A stretch of DNA of 64,000 nt from Pterois miles (GCA_947000775.1 CAMQGK010000399.1:2906501-2970500); one strand, 5' to 3'; shown: positions 35,925 to 48,457, numbered from the stretch's first letter. Notes: generated by a model not told the origin, from the letters alone. Numbers and translations: made by a program.

Positions 35925-38640
35925 CTACTGATTTTAATAAGGGCTACTAGAGTGTTCATACTAGGGAGTGATCAATCTCAAAAATGTATCTGCTGAGTTA
36001 CAGATGTCTCTTTCTCAATGTAAGTTTATGGGAAAAAGTCTTTTGGGCCCAATGGCGTCACACGACAGACACAGAAGTTGCAGTACCACCGTTTGGCCAC
36101 TATGAACATTGAGATCAATGACAGGCGCTTTTCCTGGGGGCTTGGTCCAGTGTGCATTCCTTCAATCACCCAATGCATTCTGGGACAGGCTACGACCTCC
36201 CGTGGCCCTAAACAGGATCAGTGAGTACATATGATGGCTGGATATTGTTTCAGAGTTTCAACATGGACCACAATCTGTTAGAAATACCCTGAAAACTATA
36301 GTGTGGATGTGTTTGTTTGACATCGGTGTGGACGTGGCCTACACTAACCCTGCATTTTAACCTTGTGAACATAATGAATTGTGGTCATAACGGGGCTTTT
36401 GGTGGAGGGGGCCACCGTCAGCCAGCCTGTTACATCTGACAGAGTTTATTAAGTCGAGGTGATGAGCTGCAAACCCAGACAGCAGGGGTTGTGATGGCAG
36501 CCACTTCTCCTGTCAAAACTGATTAAGGTATCAGGGCTCATGTCTAGGGAGGGGAGGGCTGTGTTGTGGGAGGGAGGCGGGGGCAGTCAACAGTCTGACG
36601 ACAATATCCCAGACTCAGTAAATGTCTCAATAACAGGACGTGAACACTCAGATGGGGATGGCTGGAGGAGGAGAGGAAATGAGGTAAAGAGGTCAAGAGG
36701 GGGGGATGAGGACGGGGAAATGAGAAACCAAGAGTGATGAGCTATCAGAGAAATGACTCCTCAACAGATGGGCTTCCACCTGGGTGTCTTTCCAGGAAAA
36801 CAGATTTGATGTGATGTCAAAAACTGAAGAAAGGGCAGGAGGCCAGGAGATCCCTTCTACTGCTCTTCCTGGGATAGTCTGGTGGTGCATTTTAGTGATT
36901 TCTCCTTATCTTTGTCATCCACAGAGGACTTTGGTGGTTTCAGTGACCTGTTTTGCCTTAGTGATGTGGTTTGATGGGCTATGATAATGCCGGTTCAGCT
37001 GGTTTGCATAAAATCGAACCACTGTAGGCTCGTACACTGGACCGGACAGCCAGAAATCAACCAAACCCTAGTATGCGCTGCCTTAGTCAAGGTTGAAAGG
37101 TTGAGAGGAATAATCGAGTTAGCTGTCTTGGTTCAGACTACAAAGCCTCTGTGTTTCATAAATATAGGAACAACTCAATGTGTTTCACACATTGGGTGAT
37201 GCCTTTATTTGCAGTGCAAAAGCTCAGAAAAATCGACCACGTTCCAAAAAACAATTATGTCGCTTTTTTGCCACGTAATATTTGCATTCTGTGTGAAAGT
37301 ATTCATGACAAAATTAACAGCTACAAAAAGTATACTGACATGTGAATTAAGCTCACAAAAAAAGCTCCATCAACGAGTAAACCTGCATCGCCAACTGAGC
37401 TACATACCAGAGCTGCAGACTGCAATTATGCTGATGCTTTCATCACAAACTAAATAAGATGATCAATGGGTGAAACACCCCAGAAGTCAATATTGTGAGG
37501 AAATAAGAGGGAAAACAGCAGCCTGCATCAGCAATATTTCATCAATCAGACTCCATGATGCATTGATTCTCTCTGTCCACACTGCTCTCCTCACTGATTC
37601 AATGATTTCACTGCATCCTGAGCAGCAGCGTGTCCTGAAAATACTCTTTCACAGTTAAAGAAGCTTAGCGGTGTTGAGAGGCTGTGCTGCGTGTTTACCT
37701 CCGGCGCGACATGGCAGCTGGCTCGGAGCAAAATAATCCCAAACTCATTCAACACGTAGCACATTTGTGACAGTCAGGACAACAGCGTGCTTTTTTAAAT
37801 GCTCTTTAGCAAAAAAATAAATAAATCACACTCTTGATTTCATGCTCACATGAGAAGAGACACGTGTTGTTTTTTCATCAGCTCATTCCAGATGTGTGGA
37901 TTCACAAATGTTCCACCACATGTTGGGAAAATGAGCTTGAATTAATCTGCAGTCTGGAGGAAGGAGTTAAGCCACGAAATCCACAATCTGCATTGTGTTA
38001 TGTAACTGTCTGCTCACGGAAGAAGGTCAGTTATTAAAGCGTTTCTTTAATAATACACTGCTCTGTGACTTACATTTTCCATATAAACTGGGTAATATCT
38101 TATCTTGTGTTGTAAATTTCTTGGGCGTTTCCTGGAAATAAATGTGTACATTTCAAACAAATTATACACAATCATGCAAGAAAAATTCTTTGCAAACCTG
38201 TAAATAATACATATATATAAATATAAAGTAAATCTAAAACAATAAATGCATAAAGTAAATATATAAATACAGGTCTGAGTGAATAAAATCTGCTCCTGCA
38301 CACTGTAAAATGTTTTATAGTGTATTGAATGGATGTGTTTTGTGTTTCAAAGTTACAGTGAAGTGAAACGCATCATAACAAATTAAAATTTCCCAATAAA
38401 TTAAATAATAACTTCCAGAACACGTCCAAGGGACTATAAGGAAATAATACAGTAGATCTGCACAATTAAAAAGTAAGCAAATTCTTTTTATATTGGGAAA
38501 ATTTGTATACTTTTATCTCTTCTGGCATCTAAAAATCCTTCAAATGAGACAACCTCAAAAGTCACTCCGGTTGTACTGCTCGCACCAGTGTAAAAGGTGA
38601 GGAGCCACTGGTGCATCATGTTAAAAAAATGTGTCCGCTT
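35925..38640. other. non-coding sequence; old repeat at its left edge
   Basis: 35990-36215 (TGGGCCCAATGGCGTCACAC, CATTCTGGGACAGGCTACGA) looks like a dispersed fish repeat, possibly a continuation of the family at 35318. 36420-36900 is balanced unique sequence. The rest is AT-rich without exons. Confidence 0.3.
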
Positions 38641-39530
38641 TTAACTGTTTTAAAATATTTAAATGCATGATTGTTCATAGTTTATCTTGATTAATCACAA
38701 ATTAATCACACTGTTTTAATCTGTTAAAAATATACCATAAGGGCAGATTTGTCAAGTATTTAACACTCTTATCAACATGGGAGCGGGCAAATATGCTGCT
38801 TTATGCAAATATATTTATTATTGGAAATCAATAACAACACAAAACAATGACAGATATTGTCCATAAACCCTCACAGGTTCTGTACGTAGGATAAGAAATC
38901 TGCTCCAATCATAACAAGGCAAACTGCAGCCCAACAGTCAACAACAGCTGTCAGTGTGTCAAGAGTGGTGACTTGACTATGACTTGATCCACACTGACTG
39001 GGACTATCATAAAGGTGGCATGTCTGTAAAGGGGAGACTGGTGAGGACCCAGAGAACCCATTTACATTCACACATCTGGAGGTCAGAGATCAAGAGACCC
39101 CTTTGAAAATGGCCATGACAGTTTTATAAGATAAGATGAACCTTTATTAATCCCCGTAGGGAAATTCAGTTTTTACACTCTGTTGTTAATTTCACACAGT
39201 ACACATACATGCATCAATGGAGAGATGTCAGAGTGAGGGGGCTGCTCCTAACAAGGGCCCTGAGCAGTTGGGGGTTTGGTGCCTTGCTCAGGGGCACCTC
39301 GGCAGTGCCCAAGAGGTAAACTGGCACCTCTCCAGTAACCAGTTGGTCTTGGTCCATGTTGGGACTTGAACCGGTGACCTCCGATTCCTAAACCAAGTCC
39401 CTACGGACTGAGCTACTGCAGCATCCTTTAGCCTCCTTCCTGACAAGCTAGTACGACATAGTTGGTACAGATGGATTCTTTGGGTTTTCTAGTTTTATGC
39501 GATGCTAGTTTCTTCACTCTACCTTTAAAA
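38640..39530 (+). mobile_element. DNA transposon relic, interrupted by a SINE
   Basis: Matches the 48811-49493 element: TTAATCACAAATTAATCACA, ATGCTGCTTTATGCAAATAT, GACTTGATCCACACTGACTGG, AGACTGGTGAGGACCCAGAG, then after the SINE (39127-39423) CCTCCTTCCTGACAAGCTAG and TTCACTC. No transposase is encoded. Confidence 0.6.
39127..39423 (-). repeat. tRNA-derived SINE, near full length
   Basis: Read on the minus strand it starts GCAGTAGCTCAGTCCGTAGG (tRNA A-box) and has ACCGGTTCAAGTCCC (B-box). It then has a body with GAGGTGCCCCTGAGCAAGG and a tail with CGGGGATTAATAAAGG and GATAAGAT-type repeats. It is inserted into a DNA-transposon relic (about 38640-39530): the two halves of that relic resume on either side in the same order as in the uninterrupted copy at 48811-49480. 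Confidence 0.8.
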
Positions 39531-42500
39531 CTGAACCAACCTAAAAAGGAGGACCAGGGAATTTCCAGGGAATTATTAGAAAATGACAAATTGTGAAAGT
39601 CAGACATGGTGGCACACTATTGCTGAGAAGCACAGTTAACAGCTAAAACAGAGTACACTCTAAGGAATAAAACTATATCTTAGATCAGATCAGATCCATA
39701 GTCCATCAGTTACTACCAACCTAAAACAAAATAACTTTACAGTGGAGGATTTAACGAACCTCAATGCTGTCATCGACCACAATCACCACATGCAAAACAA
39801 TATGGACCCTGACTCAACAAACCCATCCAAAAGGAAAAAGAAAGACTCTTCAACAGACAATGACGAGCTCTATAAACCACAGCAACAGGCGAGTCTGCAG
39901 CAGACCTGGGCATTATACCGACCCTGGGCTGGACCGGCCCTCGTGATGGCTCTGTCCTATTTGTTTGGCCCACAGCAACAGTCTGGGTTTCCTCATGCAG
40001 CCCCCCAGGAACAATAACTGCCAACTCCTGGACTACAGGATAATTCAAACAAAATACTGGATCTTCTATTCACCACACAAAGAAGTCAAACAGGTTAGAA
40101 GCCACTGGTGTAGGACGTTTAAGACAAGAGTCTTGAAGTCTTGAGTCTTTTATTCAAGTGATTGATGTTGAAGCTGTTATAACTGATATTTGTGAAATGG
40201 GTCAGTCATAATGATGAACCTACAGAGGATTACCACCTGAATCTGCAGCTCCCCTTCACTTTACGCTCATAACAAAAAAGCCCTGAAAACCCTCCGTACA
40301 CCACCTACGCAGCACCAGACAGCAGACAGACAGAGACCAGCTGGTGGACATAGTGGAGTACTGAGCAGCTAAAGACAGACATTTCCCTGACGAGTTGGTA
40401 GAGACCAAAAACAGAGCTAAAAGAGGGACGTTGAGGAAGTTTGGACTTACATTCACCAGGTAAGGTAAGAAACACGACTCCAGCTGAATGATAAAGTTGC
40501 TCCGTAACTGCTGGACAAATAAGGATGCCAATAAGCAACTGTTTGCAAGCAAGTTCACCGTAACCAGCTTCTAAGTATTGGTTTTATTGGTGGTTACGGT
40601 AGTTAGAAAGTCATTTTGAGGATGTAATCCAGCTGAGCACTTGAAAAGCATCCTCACTCATTCACTTCCAGAGGATCTTTTAACAAGTCTTAATGTAAGG
40701 TTTCCTGTGAAAGTGGCGGTTTGACTAAATTGCCTGTCTTGTGATTTTTTTTCACAAACACCTCATTATGGGGTTGGAGGCAGCTCTTAGTTGCTAGGCT
40801 ACATTTGCATGCAGTGAATACTCTCTCGCTCATTAAATATGTCTTTTGGAAACGGTAAAAGGGGGCTTTTATGTCAGCCACTCGATGCAACTATCACTTC
40901 CCTTTGTGCTGTCTTGATTGGTTCGCAACTAACCAGGGACGAGATGAAGAGTCTGCAAGGACAAACAATGTCCTTCATGCAAAACTCAGTGAGATACAAA
41001 CCGTGCAAGGCTAAACTGGAGTGTCAGAGACTTTGAGGTAAGGATTCGAGTTACTTCAGGTTAAATGATTTATCAAAGTGTGCTCATGACCTCATTCAAC
41101 CCTCATGCTTTCAATTTAAAGCTGCACTTATCAATATTTTTGTAACAGTCTACACCAGTAGGATCCCCAAACTGAAGAGCACCAGAAAGAATCCTTTTTC
41201 ATACCACAGTAGCGCTCCATGCAGACGGGTTTGTGACTGAATATTATTTTTTTAACTTGGGATGTCACAACGAGAATGAATGTACCAGTACCAAGTTAGC
41301 AACTAGCTGGTGAACATGGTCGAGCATTTAACGGCTAAAAAAGTCTGTGGAGAACAAGAGCTAAAAGGACACCGAATACTGGACTAGAAGCATGACTGCA
41401 AATGAATGCTGATGTTTGTCTACGTATAAATATCTGTTTGCCAACATGTTAGCTTTCTAAAGTTAAATTTCAGCAAATGTATGTTTGTTTTTCTGCTGCT
41501 CCCAAATGCCCCCGAAACATGATTCGACTGCCCTTTAAGCAGCCAGATTTTTAGTTTTATCCCCTCAGTTTTCCACTGACTAACCTCCTTGTTTTAACAG
41601 TAACGTGTTCATGTTTCTGTATGAATCCCTCTAATGAACTCCCCATCTCAGTGTCGTTTGATCTCTGCTAAGCTCAAGAATTAGGGGTGATCAACCCCCT
41701 GCAGCTGTACTACGGTCAGTTTGTGCTGCCAAAATCTTCCTTATTGCCCTTTTAAAATGGCTGTCCGATTAACCTGGTGCATCAGCAGAGAGATTTGGCA
41801 CTAATTTGCATGAGCAGGGTTCAGGGAGGAGGACCCCAGGATGCAAAGACATCATTAGGAGAGACAGCCCAAGGCGTTGCCCAAGGCACCGGCTGCCCTG
41901 GTTGAACTGGGCTGAATAAGACTGGTAGAGAAACCCCGAGACTGGAGCCAGACTCCGGGCTCCTGAGTCGACTCGCCCCAGGCTCTCCGTCCCTGAACCC
42001 AGCTAAAAGCTCTACTGGGGGGGCTCCTTTAGTTGTTGGTTTACTAATAATAAGTTGTATTGTTTGATTGATTATTCTAGATGTTTGCTTCATTTAGATG
42101 AGATTTTGACAGTGTTACCTTCTGATGTTTATTCTAGTTGGATTCAGCCTTTGTTTACATACGACACATTTCACTGAGCTTTCGTCACTTTTTTTGTTGG
42201 CACAGATTTAAAAACGACATTTAAAACCAAACAAATGATATTAAAATATAAACGGTTTGCAACCAATCTGTTGTTTTCCTCTGAACCTACACTGCCAGTT
42301 TTGTTTGTTTTTTAGTATCATTAGTATTTTGTTTTGTTTATGAATTGGGTAATACTGTGGGCACCCTCGGATATATAGGAACACTATACTCATTTAGTTT
42401 ACTTAATATGGTAATTTATGCCCATACTCATAATACAGGTGTTCAAACTTTTGGAGGGGATCAAATTGTAATCTGGGCAGAGTTACAGAGCAACAGATAA

Positions 42501-43205
42501 AAGAGCTTCTTTGCCGCATACTGTACAGTATGACGGCGCCCTCTTGAGGCAGAAGAGTGATGCTTCACATGTCTGATCTGCACCCAGTGAACCCCGTTCG
42601 GTTTATGGATTTTCCTGCCAAGCAACTGCTGATGAAACTTAGCTATCAAGCTAACTCAGGGACACAGTCAATGACTGTCCACTGTGCCTGATGAATAAAC
42701 ACATAAATAAATAAATAAATCCTTACAATAGCATTGTCTGCACTGCATCACTGAGACACACATGGATGTAATCTAAATCAGAGACTCTCACCATGGTCTA
42801 ACATTAAGATTTGCAATTTGCAAATTGCAAACTTCCGTCAGTGGTACCAGACGGTAAAAATGTTGAATATTAATTACTTGAATTGTAAAAATATTTTTGC
42901 ATTTGTAGGCCTTGAATTTATGACCTAGGCACCAAGGGTAAGGGTAATCTTGGTGAGCTTACTGCGTGGAGGAAACTACAACTTCACAGTATGACAGAGG
43001 AATCGCCAGGTTTGCATGTAAAGGCAGATTTAAACTAGAGTTAGAGACTCAGATTTCGAGACAAGATTATGAGAATTTACATACTTGATGTAGACAACAC
43101 AGAGATGTCAGTAATTTATTTCAATAGGGATTCATTGCTCCATAAGTGACAAACAGATGTTTAAAATGCCTGACTTCCATTGACTGCAAAGGTTCATATG
43201 AGGAT
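39530..43205. other. non-coding sequence
   Basis: Short ORFs at 39742-40017 and 40256-40558 have no recognisable domain. GC-rich patch at 41840-42030. No exon is supported. Confidence 0.35.
41600..41825. promoter_or_regulatory. possible conserved non-coding element
   Basis: Unique sequence with TGATCAACCCCCTGCAGCTG, CCCTTTTAAAATGGCTGTCC, GATTAACCTGGTGCATCAGC and CACTAATTTGCATGAGCAGG (octamer-like ATTTGCAT). It is followed at 41821-42030 by a short GC-rich patch of unknown nature. Confidence 0.2.
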
Positions 43206-43685
43206 ACAGTTTTTACATTTTTCCCATTATCGGCATCGGCCGATGTCTGAGCATATGAAGCCGATTATCAAGCAGGCACATCTACGGGCAGCCCAGCGTT
43301 GTTGCTGTAGAACACTGTGTGACCCCGCCCCTTGTGTCAATCAAATCGCCCATCGTACCAGCAGACCTCATTAGATGAAGCCCAGTGAGCTACTAACCTT
43401 TACAGGAGTGTGTGAGAATAACAACGTCCTAACTGGGAGAAACTGTGCAGACACAAAAATGCAGACTGGACAAACAGACCTTAAGTGTTGCTCAATAAAT
43501 AGTTAGTAAAGTTAAGAAATTTTCTGTGTCGTTTATTACTAAGCTGTGATGGAGGATAAAAAGAAAACCAAAGATATCGGTAAAAAATAACAATTGGCAT
43601 CATATATCGGCTATCGGCTGTCCTGATTCTGTAAAAAAACAGCATCGGCCATAAAAAAAAACCCCATATCGGTCGACCGCTACAA
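43205..43685. mobile_element. hAT-like element with TATCGG-rich ends
   Basis: ATTATCGGCATCGGCCGATG at the left; CATATCGGTCGACCGCTAC at the right; TATCGGCTATCGGCTGTCC inside. The left 170 bp recur inverted at 30690-30835. Confidence 0.55.
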
Positions 43686-44558
43686 AATACAGCTTTTGAG
43701 AGAAAATTCTGAAATCTACTACCCTACATCTACCATGACCTCAAAATGTCATTTATTTTATATATTCAGCGTGAATTCGCAGTAGCTGTGTACAGTACTG
43801 CTCACCCTAAAACGTGTTGATGCACTGTGGGCTCATTTTTCAATAATTCAAAAATCTGGCAGGATAGTTTGTGGAGGACAGTCTCAAAAAGCAGCGTAGC
43901 AAATTTGGTGTCAACTGAGCAAAACATGGCAGGCGATAGAAAGGCAATGTTGCAGCAGGTAAGACTGATTTGTTGTGAATTTTCAAAGTTTTAGGTTTTA
44001 GGTTGTTTGCTGTAGTGTCATTCTCAGGACAACTGACCCACAAAACCAGTTGAGGAAGTTTAGCATAAGACTGGGTCTATGTGCAAATGTTGGTTTATTT
44101 TAATAAAAATAAAAAAGATTTCCAAAGAAAAAGAAGACTGGCAAAAACAAGATGGGCACAGCTGCCCGGCCCATAATAAGGAAAACCTACTGTATCTGAC
44201 CTGAAATATTTACCTGCCACAGCCAACATGTCTCCCGTATGTAGCAGGTGGTAATTTCATTCTCTAACTCTCACTACACTCCAGTACACATTTCATAAAA
44301 CTTATTTTTACTTTGGAAGACTACATGTGTTACTACATTTAATTTAGTAACTGCAGTTAGTAAATCAAAGTGCTGTTGACTTTGGCTTTTCATACCTATG
44401 TACACAATCGAAGTAAAGGCATAAAGAGAGGCGTTTAGGTGGGAAAAATGCTGGAGCAACAACTACTTTGGACAGATGTAAAACCACTTTTACAATTCGA
44501 CATAACTATCGATTCCACACAGTTTGACACACAGGTGATAATCTGACTGGGCACATAC

Positions 44559-44720
44559 CTGTTGTCCTCAAGGTGCTGTTAGACTGCCCAAATCACCGTT
44601 TCACCGCGTTGTCCTGCTGCTTTCTTGTTTGGTAATCCTCTCAGAAAGATGCCTGAGATGCTAAAAGTCTGTTCCTGAGCAGGTAGCATCCCCTCCGAGT
44701 ATGAAACACACACCGGAAGC
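44559..44720 (-). other. candidate non-coding first exon, minus strand
   Basis: On the minus strand, sequence just downstream of an ETS-like CTTCCGG (about 44710) runs to a strong splice donor, AACAG|GTATGT, at 44559/44558. A 36-codon ORF (ATG at 44689) stops at 44579, before the donor, so the exon would be 5' UTR. Its gene is not identified. Confidence 0.25.
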
Positions 44721-45080
44721 GACAAACAGCGTCTTCTCTTGATTAGCTAGCTAGCTAGCAGTTAGCCATTTTTCCCGGAGAGCCGCTCCTGGTTAAATTT
44801 GATTATTTTTTACTAGTGGGTTTGGTTTATAACAATATCCCGCAGTTGGTGTTTAATGATTTTTTTCTACAAAAGACAGACTTTTAAAAGTGTGCTGTAG
44901 AGGAGAAGCCACGACGTTCACGTTGACCGCAGTTAAAAGAAACACTAACGTCTGACAATTACGAACAGGCGAACAGCCAATCAGATTACACCTGGGCAGC
45001 TCCGATACGTAACTACGTCATCGAGTTACGTAAGCAAAGGCTTTGGGCATGCGTATTGTTGTTTTCCCACACTGCGAGCA
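44720..45080 (-). promoter_or_regulatory. candidate promoter with CCAAT and CRE-like sites
   Basis: The region holds GCCAATCAG (about 44976), a CRE-like TACGTCAT (about 45012), a second TTACGTAA (about 45025) and scattered CpGs. A further CCAATCACG lies near 45298. It sits directly upstream of the minus-strand donor described at 44559. It also contains a GCTA-type microsatellite (about 44742-44760). Confidence 0.3.
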
Positions 45081-45380
45081 CTTGACATTGTGAGTACATT
45101 AACATTTTTCTGTCCAGCCATTAACTTTAAACTGCATTATAAAAACAAATAACAGCAGCTATTTTCATGTCTGCGTTAATACAGATTTATATTATTTCTA
45201 AATTACTCAGTGCTACTGAAAACACTTTATTTCTGCTACCAGCAGGGGGCGGGGCTTTGACTTGTGGCCTCTAGACGTGTTAGCATTAAGAACATCAACC
45301 AATCACGAACGGCATGAATAGGACTACAAAATGTAAACATCCTGAGCCCAGCTGGGCCCAGAGCTGGGCTGGGTTGACAT

Positions 45381-45905
45381 AGCATGGCACATTTTTGGAT
45401 CATAATTTACAGTGCTTAATGCATATTTTTAGGTCATAATTTACAGTGTTTACTGCACATTTTTATATCAATTTCCAATGTTTAATGCACGTTTTTAGGT
45501 CATAATTTCAGTGTTTCTGCACATTTTTATATCAATTTACAATGTTTAATGCACATTTTTAGGTCATAATATGCAGTGTTCAAAGCTCGTTTTTAGATCA
45601 TAATTTACAGTCTTTAATGCACATTTTCAGATTATTATTTACAGTCTTTAATGCACATTTTCAGATTATTATTTACAGTCTTTAATGCACATTTTTAGAT
45701 CATAATTTACAGTCTTTCATGCACATTTTTCAACATTTTTAGATCATAATTTACGGTCTTAAATGCACATTTTTATTAGAATTTACAGTGTTTAATGCAC
45801 GTTTTTAGAACAAAATTTATAATTTTAATGTATATTTTTAGATTAAAATTTATAATCTTTACTGCATGTTTTTAAATTATAATTCAGTCTTCAATGCACT
45901 TTTTT
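45381..45905. repeat. 34-bp AT-rich minisatellite, about 14-15 units
   Basis: The consensus unit combines GCACATTTTTAGATCATAAT and TTACAGTCTTTAAT. It is best preserved around 45595-45715, where two units are identical, and decays towards both ends. It lies between the candidate minus-strand promoter (44.7-45.1 kb) and tmem175. Confidence 0.9.
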
Positions 45906-46819
45906 GTAATATGGACATATCATCTGTCAGTTTATGTATTATAATATGTACTGCAACAGTAAATATGAATCCTCAGTGTATATTCAGTGCATAGACATCA
46001 CACTGTACCTAATCATCCAGTCCATGAATAGCCATGTGGTATTTTTTTTTCTTTGCACTATTTATATTTTTACCACTTCCAAACATTTGACTTGAATATA
46101 GATATCTTATTTTAATTATTGTATTCTTATATTCTGTTATTTCTATTCTGTGTTAGTACACTGAGAGAGCTACATAAAAAACAATCAGATTTCATGTATG
46201 TATGTACTTGGTAACATAAACCTGATTCTGATAAATAAAAAGATGTAAACAATACACAAAGAATTATATAAATGACTTTCTGTCAATTGTAGGAATAAGG
46301 ACATACAGTGGAATTTGTCTGTCTGAATCTAAGTGCAGATGAAATACAGGTTTACTCTTCAAAAGTAAAGAGGATGTGTTCATGTACAACTTGAACAAAT
46401 ATTCTTAATTAACAAAAAATGTTCTGATATAATTTGACCATAGCATCAATTCAAAACGCCACTACTGCCTCCCAGTGGCAGGGTCAGGGCCAGTTTCTCT
46501 TTTTTGTTGTTCCATTTCCCTCCATCTTTTTGTGTAGTGTTGTACAGCGTTAACAACAATTCTTCTCATTAAAGACTATTAAAATAATATCTACTGTAAT
46601 CACCTTTTACAACATCCCTCTGGGAAATACCTCATCAAAATTATTTTGTATTTGTATTTTTCAGTGAAGAGGAACTAAAACCGACAGAGGTCTCCCTCTG
46701 ATCCTTTATGCAGGAGCTAAATCACAAGAATGAAAACTCTGCTAATTGGAAAAAGATAATAACCAACAACTAATGAGACCATGGTTCAAACATATATTAT
46801 AAACTCAGAAAAAAAGTTT

Positions 46820-47260
46820 GGAAATGTGTGTCTCTGACATGTGCCAATATGCCACTAAGGTACCTGATGTTAGAACAGATGAGGAGTTTTGCTTTGAAAC
46901 AAAATTTTGAACTGAGCCATGTTGGTTTTGAAAAGCCGACTTTTCAGAATAAAACCAGTCACTTTGAGATCCTGTGGTCTGGCCTTGTGGTTCCTGATCA
47001 GCAGCACCTGGAGCTCAAAACAAGAGTCAACACCAACAGGAGAAAACACTGTTTCGCACTGGTAGAGAATTTCGGCAAATTTCGCCTGGGCGCTACCCAC
47101 ATAATCAGCTGCGCTGCTCATCCCATAAATGCATGATCCTGACAAGCTGGATATCACTGAGAAGGTAAATAAACAGGCTTTCTGATGATGTAAAATACAA
47201 TGACATTTACTATTGTAAAAACAGAGAAATAATCCACCAAACACAAATTTCCTAACTTTT
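46820..47260 (+). mobile_element. hAT-like non-autonomous element, copy 2 (internally deleted)
   Basis: Carries the same blocks as 32480-32850 and 33405-33490 in the same order, but the roughly 550 bp between them are missing. The overlapping 102- and 137-codon ORFs on opposite strands here are not conserved genes. Confidence 0.6.
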
Positions 47261-48060
47261 TCCTCAAGTTTAAATAGCTGCATGTGTCATGTCTGCTTTC
47301 TCATTTAGGAACCAGACAATTACAACATGAAATTCAGAGCCCCTGTTTTATTTGCCTCTCCTTAAGCTGCCATGTTCTTGAACATGAACATGATGTACAT
47401 TCTCGTCAATGGTCATGCTATTCCCCAAATGTCCAAGAAACTCAGTTAACCTCAATTTCCGTTTGGATCAATAGTCAATCTATCTATCTCTCTATCTATC
47501 TATTTTAGCAAATGCAGCAGGTAAATGCAAAAAAATATTATTTTCAAGCAAGCGTGGATGTAAACAAAGGTTTTAAAAGTTTTTTTTATTGTTGTTTTGC
47601 ATTGTGTTTGCAAAGTTGTGACTCCTGCTGTCTCTGTGTTTTGTTAGGCTTCTTGGACAAAGGCTTATTGCTGAAATGTGTTTGTTTGTTTGCTTGCCCA
47701 GTATAATAATAAAAAGACACTTTATCTGTGAGTGCCGGAGATTTTATTCCTTCTGTTCTTTTTGCTGCCTGGCACTGATACTTTTCAAGACTTGGAGACG
47801 TGTTTGCTGTTATTTTCCATTTTCTAAAGGTTCAGCAACTTTGAAAAAAGTGGTTCTGTACATATTCACAACTGGAGGTTGGCTTTATATAATGGTTGAA
47901 CCTCAATAAAAATAAAAATAAAAAATACACATAAAACTATATAGGTCACCTTTAAACGCAAACACACAGTGTGTAACATCAAAGTGTAATAACACCTTAT
48001 AAAGCAAAATTAAACCTTTTACATCACTGAAAAATAAATATCCACATTAAAAAAACAACA
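47260..48060. other. AT-rich flank upstream of the tmem175 promoter
   Basis: Contains a short (CTAT)n stretch near 47480-47505 and AAATAAAAAT runs near 47910; no exon is recognised. Confidence 0.35.
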
Positions 48061-48099
48061 ACATTGAGTGGGTACTCTTCTTCGTCAACGATCTTTGCT

Positions 48100-48250
48100 G
48101 CCAACAGGAAGACAGCTGCTTCCTGTTTCCGGTTTCCCCGCCCTCAGTCAGCCGTCATCGGTTGTTTGCAAACAGTTCGGTTCGTCCGCAGGGTCCGTGG
48201 TCCCCGGTGCTGCCGCTGCTGTGTCCCCCGCGGTCCTGTAGCTCCTCACG
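48100..48250 (+). promoter_or_regulatory. tmem175: tmem175 promoter and 5' UTR, GC-rich with ETS-like sites
   Basis: The base composition changes from AT-rich to GC- and CpG-rich just upstream of the start codon and stays so through exon 1. At about 48117-48144 there are two adjacent ETS-like motifs (CTTCCTG and TTCCGG) and a CCCGCCC stretch; no TATA box is seen. This is typical of a TATA-less housekeeping promoter. No ATG lies between 48100 and the start codon, so the 5' UTR is short and lacks upstream ORFs. The exact start site is unknown. Confidence 0.6.
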
Positions 48251-48457
48251 ATGGGGGACAACGACGACGGAGACATCATAGAGCACCACGTCGAGGAGGA
48301 GATGGAGAAGAAGGGCGCCAGGAGCCACGCAGCATCCTCCTCCTCCTTCCCAGAGAGCGTCACTCCGTCCGACAGAGAGGGCCACAGCGGCACCCAGTCC
48401 TCCCACCGACTGCTGGCCTACAGCGATGCGCTCATCTCCATCATCGCCACCGTCATG
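48251..48457 (+). CDS. tmem175: tmem175 coding exon 1 (residues 1-69, phase 0)
   Basis: The exon encodes an acidic, serine-rich cytosolic N-terminus (1-50) and the start of the first pore helix: RLLAYSDALISIIATVM at 53-69. It ends at ATG|GTGAGA. Tyr57 stands where the human channel and the second repeat have Phe in the FSD signature. The N-terminal 50 residues show little resemblance to the human protein, as is usual for this part of the family. Confidence 0.95.

Noticed and set aside
37699..37712. Minus-strand ATGTCGCGCCGGAG|GTAAAC, a possible tiny MSRR first exon as in SALL/BCL11A-type zinc-finger genes
   Set aside because: Only four codons, no CpG-rich promoter around it and no following exon; chance is likely.
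41821..42093. 90-codon minus-strand ORF in a GC-rich patch
   Set aside because: The patch is real, but the peptide matches nothing I know and has no splice signals at its borders.
46828..47283. 102- and 137-codon ORFs on opposite strands
   Set aside because: Both overlap a hAT-like repeat that also occurs at 32.4-33.5 kb; the frames are not preserved in the other copy.
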